From Gemmatimonadota bacterium (GTDB lineage: Bacteria; Gemmatimonadota; Gemmatimonadetes; Gemmatimonadales; GWC2-71-9), in assembly GCA_029262195.1 (NCBI GenBank), contig JAJCZX010000042.1:1-64000 (forward strand): a stretch of DNA of 64,000 nucleotides, read 5' to 3'. The position numbers and the translations under genes were made by a program. The notes beneath the pieces were generated by a model, which made no database searches, was not told the origin of the DNA, and saw nothing but the letters and a program-made list of their open reading frames with translations. The stretch's first letter is position 1. Each line of letters begins with the position of its first letter. Positions 7,629 to 15,710 of the stretch are shown one piece after another.

Positions 7629-10389
7629 GGTGAATACTGGAGGTTTTCTTAACCGAGAGGATGTTAATCGCAGGCTCGCCCGGTTGGTAGCCAACTCTTA
7701 TCCGTCTAACATAAGGGAACGTGTTTCCTGTCCGATGCAGCAGGCTTTTTTGGATGAAGTTGCCGATCTGGGATTGGGGGGGCCGTCCTGGTTGTTTTTT
7801 TGGTTGGATGCTTTGAAGGACGGATTGTTTACAAGGGTGGCCAACGGGTTCAATGGAGGTTTGGGGGGGCAAAAGAAGGCGCCGCAACCTGGGCGGCCAA
7901 AGCAGGGGCCTTTTGGGGGACTGGTCGCCGATCTTCTATTTGCTATCCGAGGGTTCCGAAAGCAGCCCCTTTTTTCGGTGGTGGTGGTGGCGACATTCGC
8001 TCTGGGCATCAGCATTAACACGGCCGTCTTCAGCCTGGTGGACGGTGTTTTGCTCCGTCCTCTGGCCTACGAAGAACCCGAAGAGCTGGTGATGATCTGG
8101 GACCGTTTTGAATGGCTTGGAGGCGAAAGGACCTGGGTACATGATCTCCAGGTCCGTGACCTGAGGGCGAACACGACTCGATTCGAAGAGTTTGCGGCGA
8201 TGGGCATGGTTTCTGGCCGCATCCTTGGCGGTGACCGACCGGTTCATACTGACGTGGCTCGAGTATCGGTGAATTTCTTCGACATGCTGGGAGTGCAGCC
8301 CGTTCTCGGGCGAAGTTTCCGAGAAGGCGAAGACGTGTGGCGTTCTCCCTGGGTGGTAATGCTATCACATGATTACTGGACCCGGGAATTCGGTCAGGAT
8401 CCTAACGTGATCGGTAGGAAATTGGTGGTGGGTTATCCGGAGATGGAAGTCGTTGGTGTGCTCCCCGAAGACTTCGACTACAGGATGTACGAAGCGGTGG
8501 GGCAGCGGACCGGCGCCGACCTTTGGATCCCCCATATGATCGACTACGGCTGGTGGGAGACTCCAATCCCGGGGGCCGGTGTTGCGGTGCTGGCCAGGTT
8601 GAAAGACGGAGTGTCGTTGGAGGAGGCTCGTACCGAACTCGCCCAACTGGCGAGGCAACACGACGAAAAGTTTTTCGAAAACAGTGGATTTCGTTTTGAA
8701 ATAGTGGCGCTCTATGACGACATCGTTAACGGGGTCAAAAGTGCTCTGTTCGTATTAATTGGTGCCGTTGTCTTAGTTCTACTCATCGCTACGGCGAACA
8801 TAACTACGCTTCTCCTTGCACGTACGCAGAAGAGGACGGGAGAGCTGGCAGTGAGGAGTTCTCTCGGCGCCTCCCGGCTTCGGCTGGCGCGGCTTCTCTT
8901 AACAGAAAATCTTACACTGGCCACCGTTGGTGGGGGTTTGGGCATCCTCCTGGCGATGGTCGGAGTTGATACTCTGGTCGCGTTGGCCCCGCCGGAGTTG
9001 CCACGGACCGACAATATTCAAGTTGATGGGCGGGTCCTCGGTTTTTCAATTCTGGTAACTCTGGTTGCAGGCGCATTGTCAGCATTGGCACCAATCTGGT
9101 TGGCCGGCAGGCATGGTCCCGCTGGTTCCCTCCTGGATTCGGGCAGGAGCCGCATGACAAATGTACGCAGTCAGCGGATAAGGGATGGCCTGGTGGTGGC
9201 GGAATTCGCCCTGTCGACCATCCTGCTGGCAGGTGCCGGGCTGATGGTGCGTAGTTTTGTGTCCTTAACCTCTGTTGACACAGGTTTCGAGAGCGAAAGC
9301 CGTTTGACCTTTTCCGTTTACCTCATGGATGACTACGAGGGCGTTGAACCCCGATATGGTTTCTTCACAGAACTCCAGGATCGTATCGAAGCTCTACCGG
9401 GAGTTTTGAACGTTGGCTCGACCTCTGCGCTTCCCTTGTCCGCAACCGGATACGGGCCGGTGTTCGGTAGCCGTCAGGACTTTTCGATTAATCAAAACGG
9501 CGTATATCCGGGACAGGGCATTGAACCTCCTCCGGGCATCGTTACTACTGATGACTGGACGGTGGCTGCTTTCAACACGGCACTTCCGGGTTATGTGGAT
9601 GCGTCAGGGATCAATCTGAAGTGGGGCCGAGAGTTTAGAGATTCTGATGACCTCAACAACGTCTCCGTAGTGATGATTGATGAACAATTGGCGAGCGACT
9701 TCTTCTCAGGCAGGAATCCCGTCGGAGACGGTATCTGGGTTCTTGATGAGTGGCGTACTGTTGTGGGCGTTGTGGGTACCGCCCAGCACGTGGCGTACGG
9801 CAGCCCCGCCAGGCCCCAGGTTTATTTCCCGTACGGACAGGTAGAATCGGGAAGAGTGTCGGTTGTGGTGACCACCTCAGGTGATCCCCTTGCACTGATG
9901 CCGGCGATTCGCGAACAGGTAGCTGGCATCAACCCGCTGGTTCCCGTCGCGGATGTGCGCACGATGAAAAGTATCGTTGACGAATCTCTTGCTGGTCGAA
10001 AATTCATCATGATGCTAATGACGGCGTTTGCAGTATGCGCGATTGTGCTGGCCGCCATAGGAATTTTTGGTGTGCTGTCTTTCCTGGTGAGCCAACGCCG
10101 ACGAGAGATCGCGGTGAGGATAGCTGTGGGAGCCGGCGCGGGTTCGGTCGCACGCCTTGTCGTGCTTCGAGGTGTGGGGTTGGCGGTCTTTGGTTCGGGG
10201 ATCGGTTTAGCGCTTTCCCTGGGTTTGAGCAGGGGGGTCGAATCGATGTTATATGATGTTACGCCCCGTGATCCGGTTTCTTTTGCCCTCGCCTTCGTCA
10301 GCGTGTTGGTGGTGGGAGTGCTGGCCACGTGGACGCCTGCGCGGCGGGCCGTGTCGGTAGATCCTGCGACCATTTTGAGAGAAGAATGA
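7621..10389 (+). CDS. ADOP-type orphan ABC permease (duplicated MacB/FtsX domains)
   Basis: This 922-residue inner-membrane protein contains two MacB-PCD plus FtsX units: a first helix near ATFALGISINTAVFSLVDG, a periplasmic domain, a helix cluster around 365-500, then a second periplasmic domain and a final cluster ending in PARRAVSVDPATILREE. This architecture is that of acidobacterial duplicated orphan permeases. Relatives of the MacB class work as mechanotransmission permeases with a separate ATPase, but none is encoded here. The first 95 residues differ from the usual ADOP N-terminus and are Gly/Lys-rich before the first helix. It starts with GTG inside the PadR stop region. The substrate is unknown. 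Confidence 0.9.
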   Translation: MNEVNTGGFLNREDVNRRLARLVANSYPSNIRERVSCPMQQAFLDEVADLGLGGPSWLFFWLDALKDGLFTRVANGFNGGLGGQKKAPQPGRPKQGPFGGLVADLLFAIRGFRKQPLFSVVVVATFALGISINTAVFSLVDGVLLRPLAYEEPEELVMIWDRFEWLGGERTWVHDLQVRDLRANTTRFEEFAAMGMVSGRILGGDRPVHTDVARVSVNFFDMLGVQPVLGRSFREGEDVWRSPWVVMLSHDYWTREFGQDPNVIGRKLVVGYPEMEVVGVLPEDFDYRMYEAVGQRTGADLWIPHMIDYGWWETPIPGAGVAVLARLKDGVSLEEARTELAQLARQHDEKFFENSGFRFEIVALYDDIVNGVKSALFVLIGAVVLVLLIATANITTLLLARTQKRTGELAVRSSLGASRLRLARLLLTENLTLATVGGGLGILLAMVGVDTLVALAPPELPRTDNIQVDGRVLGFSILVTLVAGALSALAPIWLAGRHGPAGSLLDSGRSRMTNVRSQRIRDGLVVAEFALSTILLAGAGLMVRSFVSLTSVDTGFESESRLTFSVYLMDDYEGVEPRYGFFTELQDRIEALPGVLNVGSTSALPLSATGYGPVFGSRQDFSINQNGVYPGQGIEPPPGIVTTDDWTVAAFNTALPGYVDASGINLKWGREFRDSDDLNNVSVVMIDEQLASDFFSGRNPVGDGIWVLDEWRTVVGVVGTAQHVAYGSPARPQVYFPYGQVESGRVSVVVTTSGDPLALMPAIREQVAGINPLVPVADVRTMKSIVDESLAGRKFIMMLMTAFAVCAIVLAAIGIFGVLSFLVSQRRREIAVRIAVGAGAGSVARLVVLRGVGLAVFGSGIGLALSLGLSRGVESMLYDVTPRDPVSFALAFVSVLVVGVLATWTPARRAVSVDPATILREE

Positions 10390-10399
10390 ACCGGGAAGT

Positions 10400-11956
10400 C
10401 TAGGCCTCGGTTTCGAGAATTCCGATTCGCCTGGCTTGCGCGACGGCGTGTGTTCGCGAGGTGGCTCCCAGCCGGTCGTATATGGCTCGGAGGTGAGTCT
10501 TTACGGTAGTGACGCTGACCCCGAGTTCTTCGGCAACCGTGTTGTTCGAAAGGCCTCGCGCTACTGACTTGAGGACGCGTGTTTGGGCTGGTGTTAGAGT
10601 CGGGTCGTTGTCGGCGTCGCGTCCGAACGATGCGTTAATGCGCTCACAATACTGTCGGGTCGAGGGGTGTTTCCCGGCTCGTTTAATCAATCGCGTTCGT
10701 GTGGTTGATCCTTCGAAGTAAACCCGTACGAACGATCCTTTTTCTCCTACCTCAAGAGCGGTGGCCCAGAGTTCGTCGGCCGCTACGGTGTCGCCGGTGT
10801 TTTCTAACGCGACAGCTTCTGTCGTCAAAGCTCGCACTAGCATCCAATCGCGATTTTTGCGTGCGGCGTGGCGAACCAGCGGGGCCAGAACGCGGATGTC
10901 GCTCCACTGGCTCTTCGCCTCCAAAAGGGCCAGAAGATGTTCGTACTCCTGAAGCCGGGCGGGAATGCGATCTGGTGGTACCTTAGCCAACTCCTCGGGG
11001 TGATAGTCAAAGGTTCGGCGCCACGATTCGATCTCACGGAGGTTGGCTTTCCTCAACGCATGCTTCTGGCGAACCGCTGCCAACCACTCGCGGTTTCGAA
11101 GAGTCATGGGTTCGCGAACGATTTCGGTCAATCGGGTCATCCATTGGTCCGCTGCGGCATGGTCTCCGAGTACGGTGCACAGGTGCGTAAGCGTCCGAGC
11201 CACCCCGCTCCTAACCCCGGCGTGTGTTTCGTCAGTAAGAGCCCAGGCCCGTTCGAGTTCTGATTTAGCTTCCGCAAGCCGATTCCATTCGAATAACGCA
11301 TAGCCCTTGAACTGGTGTGCCAGAGCAACGGACGCCTCATCCTGCTGATTGGAAGCGGATGCCAGTTGAATCGCTGCATCGCACCGTTCGAAGGCGGCAT
11401 GCAAGTTTCCAGCGTGAACATGTATTGTTCCCATCAGCGCCCGAGCCACGATTGCTAAAGAAGGAAATTGGACCTGATCAGCGACGTGGCCGCACGTCTT
11501 CAAGGCCAGTTGAAAAAACTCGGGATCTGCGGTGAACCGGAACGCAGTTTGCAAAATACTTCCCACGCGCAAGCTGATCCATGGGTATTTGGAGGGCTCA
11601 TTTTTAACCGCTTTCAGGCAAAGGCGTTTTAGATCGTCAATACGTCCCTCCTGCACCGCCTGACTGGCGCCGTAAATGCATTCCAGGGTTGTGGCGGTTT
11701 GCCTCTCCGGGTCCCCACCTTCCTGAAAAGGATCATTTTTCTCGGGTGGGGTGAGGTAAGCGGCGAACTCGTGTTTTTCTTGTCCCGGCGACGCAATCGC
11801 CTGTAAGAAAAAAGCGATTCGGCGAGCGGGTTCCCGGGCTTCCTCAGGCGACTCGGCGGAAGTCAGGTTGTTTAGCAGGGCGAGTGCTTCAGCTCGCTTT
11901 CCGTTCTGAAGGTGCAGCATGGCTCCCTTCCAATCGCTCGGTATATCTCCTGTCAT
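10400..11956 (-). CDS. LuxR-type regulator with TPR-like N-terminal region
   Basis: In this 518-residue protein the last 65 residues are a LuxR/FixJ helix-turn-helix. It opens with LTPAQTRVLKSVARGLSNN, has the recognition helix VSVTTVKTHLRAIYDRLGA, and is followed by AVAQARRIGIL. The first 440 residues are helical repeats with Ala and Leu spacing typical of TPR-like arrays, as in MalT-family regulators, but I see no N-terminal P-loop, so it is not a full LAL/MalT ATPase. It converges on the ADOP permease with a ten-base gap. Targets and ligand are unknown. Confidence 0.85.
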   Translation of the reverse strand: MTGDIPSDWKGAMLHLQNGKRAEALALLNNLTSAESPEEAREPARRIAFFLQAIASPGQEKHEFAAYLTPPEKNDPFQEGGDPERQTATTLECIYGASQAVQEGRIDDLKRLCLKAVKNEPSKYPWISLRVGSILQTAFRFTADPEFFQLALKTCGHVADQVQFPSLAIVARALMGTIHVHAGNLHAAFERCDAAIQLASASNQQDEASVALAHQFKGYALFEWNRLAEAKSELERAWALTDETHAGVRSGVARTLTHLCTVLGDHAAADQWMTRLTEIVREPMTLRNREWLAAVRQKHALRKANLREIESWRRTFDYHPEELAKVPPDRIPARLQEYEHLLALLEAKSQWSDIRVLAPLVRHAARKNRDWMLVRALTTEAVALENTGDTVAADELWATALEVGEKGSFVRVYFEGSTTRTRLIKRAGKHPSTRQYCERINASFGRDADNDPTLTPAQTRVLKSVARGLSNNTVAEELGVSVTTVKTHLRAIYDRLGATSRTHAVAQARRIGILETEA

Positions 11957-12077
11957 TTCAAGAATATGGGTGATAGTTGGGTGTTTGCGATCTCATCCTT
12001 TTGGACGATACCACCGGTTGCGAGGCTCTGGTAAGCTGAGGTGCTTCACGCACTTGATAAAATGAACCGGAGGAAGC

Positions 12078-13547
12078 ATGGATTGTCACAAGAAAAAAGA
12101 GTCGTTTTCAATTGGCTGGGTTGTCGCCGTCGCGGCGGGTTCAGTGATGTTTTCGGCTGCATACCTGTCGGCGTTGCCAGTTGTTCAAAACAATCAGCGC
12201 GACGCCCGCGGTGCAACAGCTATCGAACTCGTTGATCGGGCCATCGACCTGATGGGTGGGGAGGAGACTCTGCGCTCAATCCAACGGGTTTCTCTGGATA
12301 TGATGACCGTGTGGCAGAGAACCCAGTTTTCTCAGGTCCCGCGACCGGGAAGACCGTCTTTTGAGCCTCACACCGACGTCCGTGACTACTCTATCCCCGC
12401 CTGGCGCAACACCCGCAGATTTCCGAGTCGGGACATAATAAACATTGTCGTTGATTCGGTCGCCGTGAGCGATTTTGGGACCGGATTCCGACCGCTCAGT
12501 ATTGCCTATGTCGACGAACGAGAGGAGCTTTTTGCGTACACACCGGACAGACTCGTGCTCCTCCTGAAGGATGCCGAGGATCTTGCCCGGGGAGCCGATA
12601 CCGTGATCGGAGGAGAGATCCACCACAGGCTTATTGCCACTGTAGCGGAACGTTTTCTTTCTACTGTCTATCTCCATGCCGGGACGGGTCTGCCGACATT
12701 GCTGCACTTCGATGCCGGGCATCCAAACGACTACGGGTTGGTTCCATGGGGGAAAATGTCGGTAGATGTTTGGTATTCCAACTGGCGCCAGTTCGAAGAC
12801 ATCACAATGCCGTCACAATGGGACATTCTGCGGGTTGGGGTCCCCTACAAGTCAATGACAGTTCGCCGTGCGCAGTTCAACATTGAGTTCGCTCCAGATT
12901 CATTTCTCGTCGACGGCGCGTTGCGGTCCGATTACATGGCCACGGCAACGCAACCCATGCACATCAGCCAGAGGATTGATAGCGCGACGGTCGTTCACAG
13001 CGGACTTGTAGCTAACATGTTCGGGGAGCGATCACCGTTATTCGGTTTCCCACTTGGCGCGGTTGAGATAGATGCCGGTTGGTTGGTGTTAGAGGCGGGA
13101 CAGGGTTCGTACAATTACGACTTTGCCGTTGAGAAAATGAGCGAGGCGGGAGTTAACCGAATCGCGGGTGTAGTTGCCGGTTCCGCGAGGACGGGGAATG
13201 GCGGAGTACTGGCCGCCGCAGAGGCGGGTTTTCCTGTTTATGTGTCTGAAGCTTCCCGGGCCTTTGTGGAGTTGATGCTCGGCAACGCTGGCCAGGTGGG
13301 AGAATTGGTGGATGTGTTGGACGAGATTTCTCTTGGTTCCGGAGATAGAACGGTGTTGCTGGCACCGGTTGATCTTCCGAATGTGCCAGGGTCGATGATG
13401 GTGTTCCAACCCGCCAGCGGCTGGTTGTTCCTTCCAGATGCTGGCATTGATCTCGATCGGCGTATGGGGGTTGAGCAGGCTCGTGGCCTCGGATGGGATG
13501 TGCAGCGTGTCGGCACGCCTCGGGATTTTGTAGGCGTCCAACCGTGA
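12078..13547 (+). CDS. Exported protein with a degenerate metallo-beta-lactamase fold
   Basis: The ATG at 12078 follows GGAGG. This 489-residue protein has an N-terminal membrane segment (about 12-33). An LolA-like beta-rich part follows, with AIDLMGGEETLRSIQRV. From about residue 325 the sequence matches the MBL hydrolases found after such domains: LVLEAGQGSYN, a helix, then VVAGSARTGNGG and EAGFPVYVSEASRAFVE. In active members the VVAGSARTGNGG position reads THHHxDHxGG. Here all metal ligands are replaced, and the later conserved His is also absent near NVPGSMMVFQPASGW. I infer a non-catalytic, possibly binding, MBL-fold protein. The LuxR regulator gene is divergent from it. Confidence 0.65.
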   Translation: MDCHKKKESFSIGWVVAVAAGSVMFSAAYLSALPVVQNNQRDARGATAIELVDRAIDLMGGEETLRSIQRVSLDMMTVWQRTQFSQVPRPGRPSFEPHTDVRDYSIPAWRNTRRFPSRDIINIVVDSVAVSDFGTGFRPLSIAYVDEREELFAYTPDRLVLLLKDAEDLARGADTVIGGEIHHRLIATVAERFLSTVYLHAGTGLPTLLHFDAGHPNDYGLVPWGKMSVDVWYSNWRQFEDITMPSQWDILRVGVPYKSMTVRRAQFNIEFAPDSFLVDGALRSDYMATATQPMHISQRIDSATVVHSGLVANMFGERSPLFGFPLGAVEIDAGWLVLEAGQGSYNYDFAVEKMSEAGVNRIAGVVAGSARTGNGGVLAAAEAGFPVYVSEASRAFVELMLGNAGQVGELVDVLDEISLGSGDRTVLLAPVDLPNVPGSMMVFQPASGWLFLPDAGIDLDRRMGVEQARGLGWDVQRVGTPRDFVGVQP

Positions 13548-13610
13548 AGTTGTGGGCACTGGCTGCGTTAGCGGGTCGGTGCCCAGGCTACCCTTTGTAG
13601 AGTGATTCCT

Positions 13611-15308
13611 CTAAAGTGATTGCAGCGCCATTTGGAGTAGTAACGGTACCATCTGAAACTGCGCGGAATTGTAGTTGTTCGTGTTCAGGAGGAAGGCGAC
13701 TGTGATTCCTGACTGCACGTCGTGCACAACCATGCCCGATCCGTTGCTCGTCACACCGCTGTGGCCCCACTGAGTTCTTCCCAGATAGCCGTAACGTCGC
13801 AGAGCGAGTCCGGCGCCGTTCTGACCCGGAATGAGACCGTCGTCGGGAATGGCGGTTAGCATTTCGTTGGTGACGTCTGGGCTGAACGCGGACCCGCCCA
13901 GGAACCAGTGCGTGAATCTGGCTAGTCCGATTGAACTGGCCATCAAGGCCCCGATCGAACGGGCGCTCCAACGTGATGTGGTTAGGAAAGGAGTGAAGTC
14001 TACCCTGGTCCCGTTGGGGTCCAACCACCATCCGGTTTCCCAGGACGTTGGAGCCGGGCCCACGGGGGGGAAGTAGAAGAACTCGTTCAGGTTTAGCGGA
14101 TTCAAAAAGCGATCGCGAAGCTCGGATTCGTACGTGCCTCCGGTGGCTGCCTCGATGATTAGAGAGGCCAAAAGAAAGCCAGTGTTAGACGATTTGTAAC
14201 GGGTGCCGGGTGCGAACTCCGGGGTTCCGACGTAGTTGGCAACCAGTTCCGACGTCGTCCACAGTCGAAAGGGATCGGCTGCGACGTCGTTCCCCAGGTT
14301 AGGGTGGACTCCATAATTCAAAATCCCGCTGGAGTTGTTCAGGATATGTCGCATTGTTGCATCTGGAGCAACGTTGTTGAACGGCGGCAGCCATTGGCCC
14401 AAGGTATCGTCAAGCGAGACGAGGCCGTCGTCGACAACGTCCACAAGCAGGGCGCCCGCCACCATTTTCGCAATGCTTCCCAGCGCTATCACTGCCCCGG
14501 GGCGCAGTTGTTTGCCCTGGGCGCTCCATCCGGTGGCACCCAACCATTCGGTGCCGTCGGGCATGATTACGGCGGCGGTGAAACCGAGCCTGTTGTCGGT
14601 GGGGGTAGAGTCCTCAAGGGCCCATTGAAGCCGTTCGGCCAGAGGCAGGTTCATCGACACGTTGAATTGAGGGGACACGACTTTTGTCGCACTGGCTGAG
14701 ATCCTATCGGAGCTGGCTGTGATCACAACCCGCCCACTCGAATTCGGGACCAGAAACCCGTCGCTGTCGATTATCGCTACTGAATCGTCTGAGACGGACC
14801 AGGTAGGGTTAAACATGGACTCGGCGACGGGTGAGCCCAGGGAATCCTGCGGAATAAGGGTGACGCGGTGCCGGATGCCGACCAGCCACAAAGTGTCCTG
14901 ACCGGATTCAATTTCCAGCGTGGTGGTTTTTTGAGCTACGGTGACGCTTATCGAGTCCCTGACGCCCTCAGTTGTAGCCGTCAGGAAAGCCTCCCCGTTT
15001 CCGGTTGCTCTGGCCATCCCAGTCGGGGCCACTGTAAGTACCCGAGAGTTCGAAGAGCTCCAGGTTAATCGGGGCGCGTCGACCTCGAACCCGAGTGAAT
15101 CGCGAATTGTCGCCGTAGCGATGATCTCCTCGTTTATCGAGGTCAGCAGAGTACGGGAGACAACTATTTCGATTGTGGCAGATTTGGGGTCTGGGTTTGG
15201 TTCTATTGGCTCTGACCCGCAAGAAACCGTTGCGAGAGTGGCGCACACGAGTACCCCCGTGTTCAGTCTTCTAATCCTCTTCGTGATGTCACGATCTGAA
15301 ACCCTCAT
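13611..15308 (-). CDS. Lipoprotein with Big2 Ig-like domains and a beta-lactamase/PBP-like serine-hydrolase domain
   Basis: This 565-residue lipoprotein has signal peptide residues 10-29 and lipobox TVSC with Cys30. Two bacterial Ig-like (Big2) domains follow at about 43-125 and 128-212. A class C beta-lactamase/DD-peptidase-like domain starts near 220. The nucleophile motif is SIAK (S-x-x-K) and a C-terminal HSG motif (WGHSGVTSNG) replaces KTG. The usual YSN motif is altered: the segment reads PGTRYKSSNTGF, placing Ser where the catalytic Tyr normally lies (codon 14190-14192). The family includes esterases, DD-peptidases and aminopeptidases, so the real activity is open and may be reduced. 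It faces the MBL-fold gene. Confidence 0.85.
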   Translation of the reverse strand: MRVSDRDITKRIRRLNTGVLVCATLATVSCGSEPIEPNPDPKSATIEIVVSRTLLTSINEEIIATATIRDSLGFEVDAPRLTWSSSNSRVLTVAPTGMARATGNGEAFLTATTEGVRDSISVTVAQKTTTLEIESGQDTLWLVGIRHRVTLIPQDSLGSPVAESMFNPTWSVSDDSVAIIDSDGFLVPNSSGRVVITASSDRISASATKVVSPQFNVSMNLPLAERLQWALEDSTPTDNRLGFTAAVIMPDGTEWLGATGWSAQGKQLRPGAVIALGSIAKMVAGALLVDVVDDGLVSLDDTLGQWLPPFNNVAPDATMRHILNNSSGILNYGVHPNLGNDVAADPFRLWTTSELVANYVGTPEFAPGTRYKSSNTGFLLASLIIEAATGGTYESELRDRFLNPLNLNEFFYFPPVGPAPTSWETGWWLDPNGTRVDFTPFLTTSRWSARSIGALMASSIGLARFTHWFLGGSAFSPDVTNEMLTAIPDDGLIPGQNGAGLALRRYGYLGRTQWGHSGVTSNGSGMVVHDVQSGITVAFLLNTNNYNSAQFQMVPLLLQMALQSL

Positions 15309-15453
15309 TTGTGATTGGGCCTTTTTGGGTGTGTTTTCGATTTTTGCCGCCCAAACGGGTAGATACGAAAGAGTACCATGGGTGACCCTACACGATCCGG
15401 CCTTTGACGCCGACTAATTTTTTCCTCATAACTTGAATCTTCTTGTCGCAGTG

Positions 15454-15710
15454 TTGAACCAGCCCGGAATTGCTGGAGACTCTAATTCATGAGAAGATTG
15501 GAGTTATGGATGGATCAAGCAGGTATTCACCGGAGGTCCGTGCCCGTGCGGTAGCGTGGTACAATCACAGTCGTTTGTTGGAACCGATCAGGCATATTCC
15601 CCCGGTCAAACATGAAGAAGAATACTACCGCCGTCAGAGGGCTCTGGACCCAGTGTCGGCACTCAGGTAAATTGGTCTCCGAAAAACGCTTCATAATCCG
15701 CCTCGGGGCT
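15454..15710 (+). mobile_element. Internally deleted IS3-family element (MITE-like remnant)
   Basis: The left end reads TGAACCAGCCCGG followed by TTGCTGGAGACTC, a form seen at the ends of IS3-family elements. The matching right part appears as GGTCTCCG just after the stop at 15670, with a diverged outer segment up to CGGGGCTAACTCC. Between them lies a single short frame that joins the start of the transposase to its end (next entry). The whole element is about 250 bases. The right end lies at or inside the 3' end of the MocR gene, so its exact border is uncertain. Confidence 0.6.
15506..15670 (+). pseudogene. In-frame fusion of IS3 OrfA N-terminus to OrfB C-terminus
   Basis: The 54-residue frame from ATG 15506 begins RYSPEVRARAV, the helix-turn-helix start of IS3 OrfA. 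It then jumps directly to WYNHSRLLEPI and IPPVKHEEEYYRRQ, the C-terminal tail of IS3 OrfB. The whole middle of OrfA and the DDE domain of OrfB are missing, yet the reading frame is intact with its own stop. The product cannot transpose. The helix-turn-helix is itself cut after its first helix, so any repressor function is doubtful. Confidence 0.7.
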
